A stretch of 64,000 nt of DNA. Source: Myxococcales bacterium. Its GTDB lineage: Bacteria > Myxococcota_A > Polyangia > Haliangiales > Haliangiaceae. The notes under the pieces were generated by a model. That model worked only from the letters and a program-made list of their open reading frames with translations. It searched no databases and was not told the origin of the DNA. Below are positions 54,440 through 64,000 of the stretch, piece by piece. Position 1 is the stretch's first letter. Each line of letters begins with the position of its first letter. Location of the stretch: the NCBI GenBank assembly GCA_016717005.1, contig JADJUF010000007.1, positions 1-64,000 of the forward strand. Direction: 5' to 3'. Made by a program: the position numbers and the translations under genes.

Positions 54440-57400
54440 TCAGCGCGCGAGGGTCGCGACCGGCGCCAGCGGCGCGGTCCGCGCGTCGACGGTGCCGAGC
54501 TCGACGAACGCGCCGTCGACCATGACCACGTACGGCCGGTGCTCGAACGCCAGGTGGCCGGCGCCGTCGTGGCGCACCACCTCGAGCAGGCCCATGCCGT
54601 AGCCCATCGGGCCGCGGGCGTAGTAGTGGATCTGCAGCGTGTAGGGCGCGGCGGTGGCGCGGCCGCGGATCGTGAAGCACTCCGGGCCGTAGCCGGTGGT
54701 CACGTCCTCGTACAGCGATCCGCCCGAGGCCAGGTCCTTGTGCTGGTAGTACGCGTGGTCGCCGCGCGCGTCGGTGATGTGGAAGTCGACGTCGTTGGCG
54801 TCGGTCTCCCAGTACAGGACGAAGCGCAGCGTCGGGTCGGTGGCGACCCGCGCGCCGGCCTTGGCGACCCGCGCGGTGATCGCGGCGCGCTCGGCCGGGG
54901 CCCGGGCGATCCACGCCGCCGCGACGATGCCGAGATCCTCGGACAGGATGCGGGTGCCGCCCCGGAAGCGATCGGCCGGGTACGACTGCGCCAGGCCGCG
55001 CTCGAGCGCGGCGAACGCGCCGGCCAGATCGTCGGCGCGCACCAGCTCCCACGCCAGCAGCCGGTGCCCGGTCAGGTGATCGGGGCGCTGCTCGACCGCG
55101 GTGCGCAGGGCGTCGATCGCCAGGGCGCGGCCGACCGCGCCGACCCGGGCCAGGCGCTCGGCGGCGAAGCGCCGCAGATCGGCGCGGGCCGGGAACAGGT
55201 CGATGATCGAGCCGTAGGCGCGGGCCGCGAGCTCGAGCTGCTTGCCGCCCTCGGCGACCTCGCCCAGGGCGAGCAACGCCAGCACGTCGCCGGGATCGCG
55301 GTCGCGCCAGGCCCGCGCCGCCGCCAGCGCGTCGTCGACGCGCCCGGTCGCCAGGGTCGCCATCACCTGCGCGAACTCGCCCTGCAGCGGCGGCGGTCCG
55401 CTCGGCTTCTCGGCCGGGCCAGGAGCGGCGTCCGCGCCGCTCGCGACCGCGCCGCTGGCGCCGCGGCCCGCGCTCGACGTCGCCTGGGTCCGCGCCTGAG
55501 GTGCGGGCGGCGGCGGTGGCTCCGCGGCCGGGCGCCGCTCCTCGGCCTCGCGACCGGGCGCGCGCGCCGGCTGGTCGTTGCGGTCCGCGACCGCGTCGTG
55601 GTCGACGTCGGGCTCCGCGCTGGTCTCGTCGAGGTCGGTCGCGCCGTCGCCGTCCTCGGCCTCCCCGGCCTTGTCGGCGATCTTCTGCAGCTCCTTCTTG
55701 AGCCCGTCGCGCTCGACCTGCTTGGTCGCGACCACCGGCTGGGCCAGGAACACCAGCTCGCGGCGCTGCTCGACGGTCAGCCCGGCCGGGCCGACCGTCA
55801 GGATGTCGGCCAGCGCGGTGCGCGCGATGCCGAAGCGCGCGTAGTCGGCCTCGGTCTCGAGCACCAGGAACGCGGTCAGGTCCGACATCACGCGGTGCTT
55901 GGTCGACAGCGCGACGATCCGCTTGGCCAGGGTCGCGCGCTCGGCGGGCACGGTCGCGGCCACGCGCTCGGCGGTCAGCCGCGCGATCTCGACGCCGACC
56001 GCGGCCCGGGCCAGGAGCGGCGCCGGCACGGCGACGGGCGTCACGGTGATCGCGCTGGCGCCCGCGCTGACCCGCACCGCGCCGGTGGCGCCGCTGCCGA
56101 GCTGCGCGAGGATCACGGTCTCGTCGCCCGGCTGGACACCGTCGAGGGTCCGCGGCCACACCCAGCGCGCGCCCGCGACCGCGACCGTCAGGCCCGAGCG
56201 CGTCGTCAGGCCGAGCCGGCGCGCGACCTCGACCGGGCCGCGGCCGCCGTCGATGATCGCGCCGTCGTCGCGCAGCGCGCCGCGGGTCAAGCGCGCGGCG
56301 CTGGCGCGATCGCGGATGCCGCCGACCAGGACCACGTCGAGGCGCTGGCTCGCGGCGGCCAGCGCGGCCAGCGCGCCGGTGAGCGCGGCGTCGTCGCCGA
56401 CCGTCGCGACCGCGTCGCCGATCACGACCACGCGCGGCGATCGCTGGGCCGCGGCCCAGCGCAGGGCCCCGGCCAGATCCGACGCGCCGAGCGCCGCGCG
56501 GGCCATGAGCGGCGCCCGGGCCGCCGCGACCCCGCGCGCCGGGCCGCGGTAGACCTCGACCACCTGCTGGTCGAACGCGGCGATCGTCACCGGCACCGCG
56601 TCGCCGTGGGTCCGCGCCAGCTCCGCCACCGTCGCCATCAGGCCGTCGACCTGGGCCGCGTAGCCGAGCGCGCGCGACGCGCTGGTGTCGAACAGGATCG
56701 TCAGGCCGGCGATCGGCGCCGGGCTGGCGGTCGCGAGCGGATCGATCGTGACCGCGATCAGGTCCCCGGCGCGGATCGCCGCCGGCGCGGCGCCGAGGCT
56801 CACCGTGAGATCGCGATCCGGCGTCCACGCGCGCTCCGCGAACGTCGTCCGATCGTAGGCGGCGCCGACGCGGTCGGGGCGCGCCACCGAGACCTCGGCC
56901 GAGATCGAGCCCAGCGCCGGCAGGCCGCGCAGCGGCAGCACGTAGCTGCCGTGGACCTCGTGGGCGTACGCGATGATCAGCTCCTTGTCGCCGTGGGCGG
57001 GGATCGGGAACACCCGGGCCGAGAACTGGTTGCCGGCCTCGTTCTCGAGCAGCGCCGGATCCTGGCGGCGGTGGAGGAAGTCCTCGTAGGCGCGGCGCGC
57101 GGCCATGCGCTCGACCACCTCGGCCTCCATCCAGCCGCGCTCCTGCCGCATCGCGAACCGCGACAGCGCGGCGCCGTCCGGCAGGGTGATCGCGAACCGG
57201 CCCTCGAGCGTGCGATCGAGCGGGTTCGTGAACCGCAGGTGCAGCTCGGTGAACGCCAGCGGCCCCTCGACCACGGCCTTGGCCTCGAGCTGCGTCAGCT
57301 GCAGGCCGGTGCCGTCGGCGGCGGTCAGCGAGATCGGCGGCCCGTCGGTCGCCAGGAGCGAGCCGCCCGAGGTCGCCGCGATCAGCGCCACCGGCGCGGC

Positions 57401-57529
57401 GCCCGCGGCCACCGCGGGCACCGGCGCGACCGTGGCCACGTTCGGGGCTCGGGCCGCGGTCGGTTCCGGCGTGGTCCCGCCGCAGGAGATCGCGCAGCAC
57501 ACCAGCAACGCACGTCGGGTTCGAGCCAT
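54440..57529 (-). CDS. VIT-VWA lipoprotein with DUF2135 C-terminus, paralogue of the 14809 gene
   Basis: 1029 residues. Lipobox AISC (Cys16). VIT domain at about 65-190 (NQFSARVFPIPAHGDKELIIAYAH), VWA-like domain from about 270 (TILFDTSASRALGY, a degenerate MIDAS), and a DUF2135/YfaP-like C-terminus from about 893 (WETDANDVDFHIT, HYYARGPMGYGMG). It aligns with the 14809-17883 protein over most of its length. The linker near 625-655 differs: here it holds a thrombospondin type-3-like, Asp-rich stretch (DGDGATDLDE, DVDHDAVADRNDQ) where the other has Oar-like pieces. Function unknown; probably a surface protein. Confidence 0.88.
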   Translation of the reverse strand: MARTRRALLVCCAISCGGTTPEPTAARAPNVATVAPVPAVAAGAAPVALIAATSGGSLLATDGPPISLTAADGTGLQLTQLEAKAVVEGPLAFTELHLRFTNPLDRTLEGRFAITLPDGAALSRFAMRQERGWMEAEVVERMAARRAYEDFLHRRQDPALLENEAGNQFSARVFPIPAHGDKELIIAYAHEVHGSYVLPLRGLPALGSISAEVSVARPDRVGAAYDRTTFAERAWTPDRDLTVSLGAAPAAIRAGDLIAVTIDPLATASPAPIAGLTILFDTSASRALGYAAQVDGLMATVAELARTHGDAVPVTIAAFDQQVVEVYRGPARGVAAARAPLMARAALGASDLAGALRWAAAQRSPRVVVIGDAVATVGDDAALTGALAALAAASQRLDVVLVGGIRDRASAARLTRGALRDDGAIIDGGRGPVEVARRLGLTTRSGLTVAVAGARWVWPRTLDGVQPGDETVILAQLGSGATGAVRVSAGASAITVTPVAVPAPLLARAAVGVEIARLTAERVAATVPAERATLAKRIVALSTKHRVMSDLTAFLVLETEADYARFGIARTALADILTVGPAGLTVEQRRELVFLAQPVVATKQVERDGLKKELQKIADKAGEAEDGDGATDLDETSAEPDVDHDAVADRNDQPARAPGREAEERRPAAEPPPPPAPQARTQATSSAGRGASGAVASGADAAPGPAEKPSGPPPLQGEFAQVMATLATGRVDDALAAARAWRDRDPGDVLALLALGEVAEGGKQLELAARAYGSIIDLFPARADLRRFAAERLARVGAVGRALAIDALRTAVEQRPDHLTGHRLLAWELVRADDLAGAFAALERGLAQSYPADRFRGGTRILSEDLGIVAAAWIARAPAERAAITARVAKAGARVATDPTLRFVLYWETDANDVDFHITDARGDHAYYQHKDLASGGSLYEDVTTGYGPECFTIRGRATAAPYTLQIHYYARGPMGYGMGLLEVVRHDGAGHLAFEHRPYVVMVDGAFVELGTVDARTAPLAPVATLAR

Positions 57530-57665
57530 GCTGCTACCACGCGCCAGCCGGCCGAAGGTTCTGCGCCGCGGCCGATGGGCGCACGCGACGGGCCGACGAC
57601 GGGCCGCACGGGTCGCGACCGCTCCCCAGGCACCGAATGATCGCGGCGACTTGGTCGGTCCGCGG

Positions 57666-59024
57666 TCAGGTGCCGTCGAGGCCGGGGTGCGCCAGCCGGG
57701 CGATCGTCGCCTCGGGCTCGCCGCCGGTGGCCTGCCACACGTCGATGATGTGGTCGGCCTCGGTCCGACCGGTCTCGGCGATCGCGACCAGTGGCCGCAG
57801 GAGGTCGACCGCGTCTGGGGCCTGGCGCGCCAGCCCCGCGGCCGCGATCGTGACCAGCTCGCGCGCGAGCACGCCGACGGTGGTGCCGCCGACCGGCGTC
57901 GCCAGCCCGGCGCGCGGCACCAGCTCGGCCAGCTCCTGGCGAGCGTCCCAGTCGAGGCCCGCGGTCAGCGCGATCGCGGCCGCGCGCGCGTCGGTGTCGT
58001 ACAGGAGGCCGCGGCACAGCGGCGCCAGCGCCGCGACCATCGGGAACGAGCCGCAGTCGCAGCCGCGCACCTCGAGGTACCGCTTCATGCGCGCGTCGGG
58101 GAACAGCGTCGACAAGTGCAGGGCCCAGTCGGCGTTGGTGGCGCGCGCGCCGTCGTAGCCCTCGCGCAGGAACCGCCGGAAGGTCAGGTCGGTCACCGTG
58201 CGGTAGCCGCCGCGATACAGGAAGTACATCGGCACGTCGAGCGCCCACTCGACGTAGGCCCGGTAGACGTCGTCGCGCTCGAACGCGAACCGCAGCAGCC
58301 CGGCGCGGGCGTTGTCGGTGTCGCGCCAGATGTGGGCGCGGTAGCTCTGGAAGCCGGACACCTTGCCGTCGACGATCGGCGACGACGCGAACAGCGCGGT
58401 CAGGATCGACGACACGCCCAGCAGGCAGCGGAGCTTGGCCGCGGCGTCGACCTCGTCCGACCAGTCGAAGTTGGCCTGGACCGTGGTCGTGCGCTGCATC
58501 ATCTCGAGACCGCGGCTGCCCACCGTCGGCATGTACGCGCGCATGAAGTCGTAGCGGTGCTTGGGCATCCAGGGCACCTCGGCACGGGTGCCGAACGGCC
58601 GGAACCCGATCGCCAGCCAGGCCAGGCCCAGCGGCCGGCTGATCTCGGCCAACGTCGCCTGATGCTCAGCCAGCGCGGTCACGAGCTGCCGGTCATCGGC
58701 CAGCGGCCGCGACGCCAGCTCGAGCTGGCCGCCGGGCTCGATCGTGATCTGATCGTCGCCGCGGGTGAGCGCGATCACGTGGCCGCCCTCCTCGACCGGC
58801 GTCCAGCCCCGGGCCGCGAACCCGGCGAGGACCGCGCCGATCCCGTCGGCGCCGTCGTACGCGGGCGCCGTGCCGGCCGCGGGGCCCCGGGCCCGGACAC
58901 CGATCAGCTCGTGCTCGCTGCCGACCCGCCAGGCCGCACGCGGCTTCTCGGCGTCGCGGAAGTAGGCGACGAGCTCGTCGACGTTGGCCAGGGGGACGGC
59001 GTCCGATTCGTCGACGAGGTGCAC
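57666..59024 (-). CDS. gshA: Glutamate-cysteine ligase (class with plant-type GCS2 similarity)
   Basis: 452 residues from a GTG at 59024. First step of glutathione synthesis, joining glutamate to cysteine with ATP. Family motifs are present: WRVGSEHELIGV at the N-terminus with the Glu of the metal/ATP site, DDQITIEPGGQLELAS, HRYDFMRAYMPTVGSRGLEMM, TTTVQANFDWSDE and FPMVAALAPLCRGLLYD. TAGAGT lies 9 nt before the GTG, a looser match to the pattern at other genes. gshB is not in the window. Confidence 0.93.
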   Translation of the reverse strand: MHLVDESDAVPLANVDELVAYFRDAEKPRAAWRVGSEHELIGVRARGPAAGTAPAYDGADGIGAVLAGFAARGWTPVEEGGHVIALTRGDDQITIEPGGQLELASRPLADDRQLVTALAEHQATLAEISRPLGLAWLAIGFRPFGTRAEVPWMPKHRYDFMRAYMPTVGSRGLEMMQRTTTVQANFDWSDEVDAAAKLRCLLGVSSILTALFASSPIVDGKVSGFQSYRAHIWRDTDNARAGLLRFAFERDDVYRAYVEWALDVPMYFLYRGGYRTVTDLTFRRFLREGYDGARATNADWALHLSTLFPDARMKRYLEVRGCDCGSFPMVAALAPLCRGLLYDTDARAAAIALTAGLDWDARQELAELVPRAGLATPVGGTTVGVLARELVTIAAAGLARQAPDAVDLLRPLVAIAETGRTEADHIIDVWQATGGEPEATIARLAHPGLDGT

Positions 59025-59119
59025 GGGGGCCGCACTCTACCCTGACCGGCTCGTCCGTCAACCGGACGCGCGCCCGCCCACGGCCGCCCGCGCGCGTAGC
59101 GCCGGCGTGGCTTCCGGGA

Positions 59120-59125
59120 TAGCGT
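59120..59125 (+). promoter_or_regulatory. -10-like hexamer before pyrE
   Basis: TAGCGT ends 6 nt before the GTG at 59132. Confidence 0.5.
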
Positions 59126-59131
59126 GTCCGC

Positions 59132-59719
59132 GTGTTCGACCGCGCGACCGTGTTCTCCGAGCCGGCGTTCGCCCACGGGCGCGACCGCCTCCTCGCGCTC
59201 CTGCGCCAGCACGCCTTCGCCGAGCGCGAGGTGGTGCTGGCCTCGGGTCAGCGCTCCAACTTCTACGTCGACTGCAAGCGGGTCAGCCTCGACGCCGAGG
59301 GCGCGTTCTGGATCGGCCTCTTGATCCGACGCGTCATCGACGAGCTGGTGCCGGACGCCGGCGCGGTCGGCGGCCTGACGCTGGGCGCCGACCCCATCGC
59401 CACCGCGATCGCGGTCGCCAGCTACCAGGCGGCGCGCCCGCTGCATGCCTTCATCGTGCGCAAGGAGCCCAAGGGCCACGGCACCGGTCAGTGGCTCGAG
59501 GCCGCGGCGCGCCTCGACCCCGCGCGCCCGGTGGTGATCATCGAGGACGTCGTCACCACCGGCGGCTCGACGATCAAGGCGATCGAGCGCGCCACCGCCA
59601 GCGGGCTCACGGTGGCGGCGGTCGTGGCCCTGGTCGATCGGCTCGAGGGCGGCCGGGCCGCGGTCGAGGCCCACGCGCCGATGTGCGCGCTGTTCGATCG
59701 CCGGGACTTCCTGCCGTGA
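59132..59719 (+). CDS. pyrE: Orotate phosphoribosyltransferase
   Basis: 195 residues from a GTG, normal length. Makes orotidine 5'-phosphate from orotate and PRPP in pyrimidine synthesis. Contains SGQRSNFYVDCKRV, GGLTLGADPIATAIA, FIVRKEPKGHGTG and the PRPP-binding VVIIEDVVTTGGSTIKAI. Overlaps the following gene by four bases (GTGA). It is divergent from gshA with a 107-bp gap. Confidence 0.96.
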   Translation: MFDRATVFSEPAFAHGRDRLLALLRQHAFAEREVVLASGQRSNFYVDCKRVSLDAEGAFWIGLLIRRVIDELVPDAGAVGGLTLGADPIATAIAVASYQAARPLHAFIVRKEPKGHGTGQWLEAAARLDPARPVVIIEDVVTTGGSTIKAIERATASGLTVAAVVALVDRLEGGRAAVEAHAPMCALFDRRDFLP

Positions 59720-60339
59720 TCCGATCGGGATCGATCGCGCGCTGGCCGCTGGCGCTGGTGGTGGCGGCGGCGGCGTGCGCCCGCGCCCCTGGGCCGGTCG
59801 ATCTCACGGGCGCGTGGCCGACGCAGGCCGGCGACTACGACGCCGTCAACCGTGCCTGGACCCGGCGCGCCACGCTGCGCGCCGACTTCTCACAGATGCT
59901 CGAGGTGATCGCGACGTTCCACGCGCCGCCATGGCACGCGGCCCGGGCCGCGCGCGCGGCCCGCCAGCGCGGCGGCCCCACCGACGAGATCACCGCGGCG
60001 GCCCGCGCCGACGCCGAGGGCGAGCTCGAGTTCGCGCTGGTGGTCACGACCCACGATCGCGACGAGAACGACCTCGACCGCGGCGAGCGCTCGGTGTGGC
60101 GGCTGGCGCTGGTCGACGAGCGTGGCGTCGAGACCCCGCCGAGCTCGATCGTGCGCGACAAGCGTCCGCCCACGGTGCTGCGCGCCGAGCTGCCGGAGTT
60201 CGGCGACTTCGCGGTCGCGTACCGGGTGCGGTTCCCGCGCACCGCCGCGGCGCTGGGCGCCGACGTCCGCGCCACCACGCTGCGCATGTGGAGCAGCCGC
60301 GGCGCGGTGTCGCTGCAGTGGCGCGCGGCCGGCCGCTAG
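59716..60339 (+). CDS. Lipoprotein of unknown function, coupled to pyrE
   Basis: 207 residues from a GTG that overlaps the pyrE stop (GTGA). Lipobox AAAC at Cys21. The mature part has a helical beginning (AVNRAWTRRATLRADFSQMLE) and a beta-rich end (LEFALVVTTHDRDENDL, DFAVAYRVRFPRTAA, TTLRMWSSRGAVSLQWRAA). No family recognised. Translational coupling to pyrE is surprising for a lipoprotein and may simply reflect compact packing. Confidence 0.75.
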   Translation: MIRSGSIARWPLALVVAAAACARAPGPVDLTGAWPTQAGDYDAVNRAWTRRATLRADFSQMLEVIATFHAPPWHAARAARAARQRGGPTDEITAAARADAEGELEFALVVTTHDRDENDLDRGERSVWRLALVDERGVETPPSSIVRDKRPPTVLRAELPEFGDFAVAYRVRFPRTAAALGADVRATTLRMWSSRGAVSLQWRAAGR

Positions 60340-60352
60340 GGCTGCGGGCGCG

Positions 60353-62890
60353 CTACTTCTTGCGCGGCGTGCCGCCGGGCCGGCGCGCCTTCTTGGGCTT
60401 GCGGCCGAGCATGCGATCCCAGAACGACTGCGGCTGGTAGCCGTCGTCGAGATCGGCGAACGACTCGGGGCTCGCGCCGGTCGGCTCGTGGCCGGCGCGG
60501 AAGAACGCCTCCTCGTCATCGGAGAAGGTCGCGGCGATCGAGCCGGCGGTCGCCTGCGCGTCGGCCCGGACCTTGTCGACCTCGCGATCGCGGCGCGGCG
60601 CCTCGGCCACCGGGGTCGTGCTCGTCACGGCCATCGCGGCGGCGACCACCGCGCTGGCGTCGCTCGCGGTCTGGGTCACGCTCTCGATGAGGATGCTCGG
60701 CCCGGCGGTGGTCCTGGGTGCGGCGTCCGCCTGCTTCACCGGGATCTCCCCCGACGCCCGGCGCTCGCGACGCGGGCGGGTCAGCTCGCCCGAGGTCGAC
60801 GCCCCGGCCCCCGAGGCCTCGCCCTCGACGGCGTCCTCCTCTGGCCGCGCCTTGGCCTCGGCCTTCGTCTCCGCGGTCGCCTTCGCTTTGGCCTCGGCCT
60901 CCGTCTTGGCCTCGGCCTCCGCCTGGACCTTCGCCGCTTCCTCTGCCCGCACGGCGACCTCCGCCGTGGCCTTCGCGTCCTCCTCGGCCTTCGCCTTCGC
61001 GACTTCCTTGGCCTTCGCCTCTGCGTCCTCCGCGGCCTTCGCCTTGGCCGCTTCCTCCGCCTTGGCCTTCGCCTTCGCGTCTTCTTCCGCCTCGGCCTTC
61101 GCCTTGGCCTTCGCATCTTCCTCGGTCTTCGCCTTCGCGTCTGCCTCCGCCTTCGCCTCGGCCTTCGCCTTCGCGTCTGCCTCCGCCTTGGCCTTGGCCT
61201 TCGCATCTTCCTCGGCCTTGGCCTTGGCCTCTTCCTCGGCCTTGGCCTTCGCCTCTTGCTCCGCCTTGGCCTTCGCATCTTCCTCGGCCTTGGCCTTGGC
61301 CTTCGCCTCTTCCTCGGCCTTGGCCTTCGCCTTCGCCTTCGCCTCTTCCTCGGCCTTGGCCTCTTCCTCGGCCTTCGCCTTCGCCTCTTCCTCGGCCTTG
61401 GCCTTCTTCGCCTCTTCCTCGGCCTCGGCCTTCGCCTTCGCCTCTTCCTCGGCCTTCGCCTTCGCCTCTTCCTCGGCCTTCGCCTTCGCCTCCGCCTCGG
61501 CCTTCGCCTTCGCCTCTTCCTCGGCCTTGGCCTTCGCCTGGACGGCCGCCGCAGCCGCGGCCGCCGCGGCGTCCTCGCGCTCCTCGGCCTCGAACCCCGA
61601 CAGATCGATCGTCGGCCCGCTGCCGGGGAAGAGCCGGTCGCGCTCGCCCGCGTCGGTGAGCGTCTCGAGCTTCTCCCGCGACTCGTCCCGCGACGCCCGG
61701 GGGCTGATCTCGCCGGCGAGGATGGCCGACGGCACCACCGGCGACAGCGCGCCGGTGTCCATGCCGATCGTCCGCGGCACCAGCGCGGCCCAGTCGACCT
61801 CGACGATCGCGTGGCCGCGCGGCTCGGTCGGACGCTTGCCCTTCTTGCCGCCCTTGCCCTTGCTCTTGCCGCCCCCGACCTTCTCCGAGCCCTCGCGCAG
61901 GATCGGCGTCGCGACGACGCCGGCGCCGCCGACCAGCCACTCCTCGAGGGCCAGCATCGCGCGGTGCGGCGTGCGCGGTCGCCCGGCCTCGCGTCGGCGC
62001 AGGATGCCGACCTGGGCCGCGCGCTCGGCGATGCGCAGCGTCTCGAACACCCGGTACGGGCTATCCTCGAGCGCGTCGGCCACCGTGCGGTGGCCGTCGA
62101 ACAACCGCAGCACGCCGTGCACCTCGGTCGGCAAGGCCTTCGAGTAGACCTTCATGACCTCGCCGTCGTGCTCGTAGACCGCGGCCGGCGACAGCACGCC
62201 CGAGGCGGCGCGCAGATCGATCAGGAAGCGCTCGGCGCCGACCAGCAGCTCGTCGGAGCTCATCGGGATCTGCTGGCGCCGCACGACCAGCTCGTTGCGC
62301 AGCTCGAACCGGGCCTCGGTCCACAGGAGCAGCTGGTGCAGCGCGCCCTGCCCGTGGAGCCCGCCGACCTGCGCCGAGGTGACCTCGCCCTCGAAGAACC
62401 GGATCTCGCCGCGCCGCAGCCCGCGCAGCATCAGCAGCGTCCCGGTCGCGCCGATCGCCGCCAGCGCGCGCACCAGGTAGAACACGCCGAAGCTGTCCCC
62501 GAGATCGCCGTCCATCACCGAGCGGTTGCCCGGGCGCCGGCCGGCCAGGATCCGGCCGATCGTGACGACGTCGCGCACGAACGCCGGCCCGGTCATGACC
62601 GCGGTCGCGCCGGCCGACAGCGCCTGCTCACGCGAGACGCCGTTGCCGACGTAGAGGACCGGCGGCGCGCCGCGCGTGGCGCCGGCGGCGACGAGCCGCA
62701 CGAGCATGTCGCGGGCCGCCTCGGCGCCCGCGGCGCCGGCGATCACGACGGCGGCGTGCTCGAGATCGGGCAGCACCGCCTCCACGTCGCCCGCGACCAC
62801 CGGCATGCCCTCGCGCTCGAACCCCAGCCGCACGCCGTCGGCTGCGCGCGGATCGCCATGGACCACGATGACTTTGGGAGTATCGGTCAT
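60353..62890 (-). CDS. DUF4388 protein with receiver-like N-terminus and a very long Lys/Ala/Glu coiled coil
   Basis: 845 residues. Residues 1-120 have a receiver-like alternation (PKVIVVHGDPRAADGVRLGF, VVIAGAAGAEAARDMLVRLV) but no clear phospho-acceptor. Residues about 135-330 carry a DUF4388/PATAN-type domain (GDSFGVFYLVRALAAIGATG, EIRFFEGEVTSAQVGG, GALHQLLLWTEARFEL). From about 470 to 715 is an almost pure AKAEEEAKAKAE repeat, a predicted single long helix or coiled coil. The C-terminus is basic (RMLGRKPKKARRPGGTPRKK). Such proteins occur in gliding and signalling contexts in Myxococcus. Start ATG 62890 fits; TATACT lies 20 nt upstream, so a leader with a ribosome-binding site is likely. 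Confidence 0.85.
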   Translation of the reverse strand: MTDTPKVIVVHGDPRAADGVRLGFEREGMPVVAGDVEAVLPDLEHAAVVIAGAAGAEAARDMLVRLVAAGATRGAPPVLYVGNGVSREQALSAGATAVMTGPAFVRDVVTIGRILAGRRPGNRSVMDGDLGDSFGVFYLVRALAAIGATGTLLMLRGLRRGEIRFFEGEVTSAQVGGLHGQGALHQLLLWTEARFELRNELVVRRQQIPMSSDELLVGAERFLIDLRAASGVLSPAAVYEHDGEVMKVYSKALPTEVHGVLRLFDGHRTVADALEDSPYRVFETLRIAERAAQVGILRRREAGRPRTPHRAMLALEEWLVGGAGVVATPILREGSEKVGGGKSKGKGGKKGKRPTEPRGHAIVEVDWAALVPRTIGMDTGALSPVVPSAILAGEISPRASRDESREKLETLTDAGERDRLFPGSGPTIDLSGFEAEEREDAAAAAAAAAVQAKAKAEEEAKAKAEAEAKAKAEEEAKAKAEEEAKAKAEAEEEAKKAKAEEEAKAKAEEEAKAEEEAKAKAKAKAEEEAKAKAKAEEDAKAKAEQEAKAKAEEEAKAKAEEDAKAKAKAEADAKAKAEAKAEADAKAKTEEDAKAKAKAEAEEDAKAKAKAEEAAKAKAAEDAEAKAKEVAKAKAEEDAKATAEVAVRAEEAAKVQAEAEAKTEAEAKAKATAETKAEAKARPEEDAVEGEASGAGASTSGELTRPRRERRASGEIPVKQADAAPRTTAGPSILIESVTQTASDASAVVAAAMAVTSTTPVAEAPRRDREVDKVRADAQATAGSIAATFSDDEEAFFRAGHEPTGASPESFADLDDGYQPQSFWDRMLGRKPKKARRPGGTPRKK
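60849..61545 (-). repeat. Codon-repeat region encoding the Lys/Ala/Glu coiled coil
   Basis: Units such as GCCTTCGCCTCTTCCTCGGC (plus strand) vary around two to four codon changes over about 700 bp within the DUF4388 gene. Imperfect 6- to 18-bp repeats point to slippage-driven growth. Confidence 0.88.
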
Positions 62891-62910
62891 GACCTCGGAA
62901 ACCGGCCTGG

Positions 62911-62916
62911 AGTATA
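62911..62916 (-). promoter_or_regulatory. -10-like hexamer before the DUF4388 gene
   Basis: TATACT lies 20 nt before the ATG at 62890, so a short leader is expected here. Confidence 0.35.
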
Positions 62917-62981
62917 ACCACGGGGCCGGCGACCGCACTCGGGTTCGCGCGCAAAACCACCGCCGTCCGTCGACGACCCCC

Positions 62982-64000
<1,019 letters not shown>

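Noticed and set aside
60573..62147. Ala/Ser/Phe-rich plus-strand open frame that might be a membrane protein
   Set aside because: It is the antisense of the Lys/Ala/Glu coiled-coil codons.

Overview
The window is very GC-rich (G or C at most third codon positions) and dense with genes. Several features point to a predatory or soil-type Myxococcota relative, possibly of the Haliangium/Kofleriaceae kind: Ser/Thr kinases next to FHA-type sigma-54 activators, many lipoproteins of unknown function, AgmX/PglI-type and TonB-type C-termini, a DUF4388 protein, a Myxococcus-type PilZ protein and an Oar-like TonB-plug fragment. This placement is inferred from gene content only. I saw no rRNA, tRNA, CRISPR array, insertion sequence or prophage.

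Layout. 14-3187: a Ser/Thr kinase overlapping an FHA-GAF-AAA+ sigma-54 activator, which carries a frameshift. 3325-9300: propeller lipoprotein, hexanucleotide array, small PH-like protein, GNAT-nitrilase fusion, and an exported PEP-synthase-like lipoprotein. 9348-12777: a tightly overlapping minus-strand trio (secreted protein, glycosidase-like lipoprotein, HNH nuclease). 12850-19400: DUF1232 protein, malate dehydrogenase, second hexanucleotide array, VIT/DUF2135 lipoprotein with an Oar-like insert, lipin-like lipoprotein and a 64-bp tandem array. 19440-22039: isocitrate dehydrogenase flanked by poly-C/GC sequence that truncates both neighbours and looks like an assembly fault. 22092-33659: lipoproteins, VIT1-type transporter, InlB-like repeat protein, prolyl-tRNA synthetase, a pair of small four-helix membrane proteins, a TonB-like protein and small secreted proteins. 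33749-38342: sucCD, a PLP C-S lyase divergent from an AsnC regulator, and ndk. 38461-41873: a frameshifted lipoprotein, rlmN and a lipoprotein. 41958-49580: a six-gene minus-strand cluster with overlapping ends, centred on a MoxR ATPase, a receiver-domain protein and a VWA protein. This is the best candidate for an unusual system. 49790-64000: zinc-ribbon protein, PilZ protein, YjgA-like protein, universal stress protein, a second VIT/DUF2135 lipoprotein, gshA, pyrE, a DUF4388 coiled-coil protein, and the start of another FHA-GAF activator that runs off the window.

Three patterns recur. First, about twenty genes have a TANNNT-like hexamer (usually TA plus a pyrimidine- or purine-rich tetramer) ending 5-8 nt, most often exactly 6 nt, before the start codon. 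That is what leaderless transcription from a -10 element would look like, and it helped choose starts. Second, the 3' ends of at least four genes, stop codon included or mutated, are repeated downstream as tandem or spaced copies. Third, short-repeat expansion is common, including hexanucleotide arrays, a 9-bp repeat inside a lipoprotein signal peptide, and Lys/Ala/Glu coiled-coil codon repeats. Central metabolism is represented by mdh, icd, sucC and sucD (four TCA-cycle steps), ndk, pyrE, gshA, proS and rlmN.
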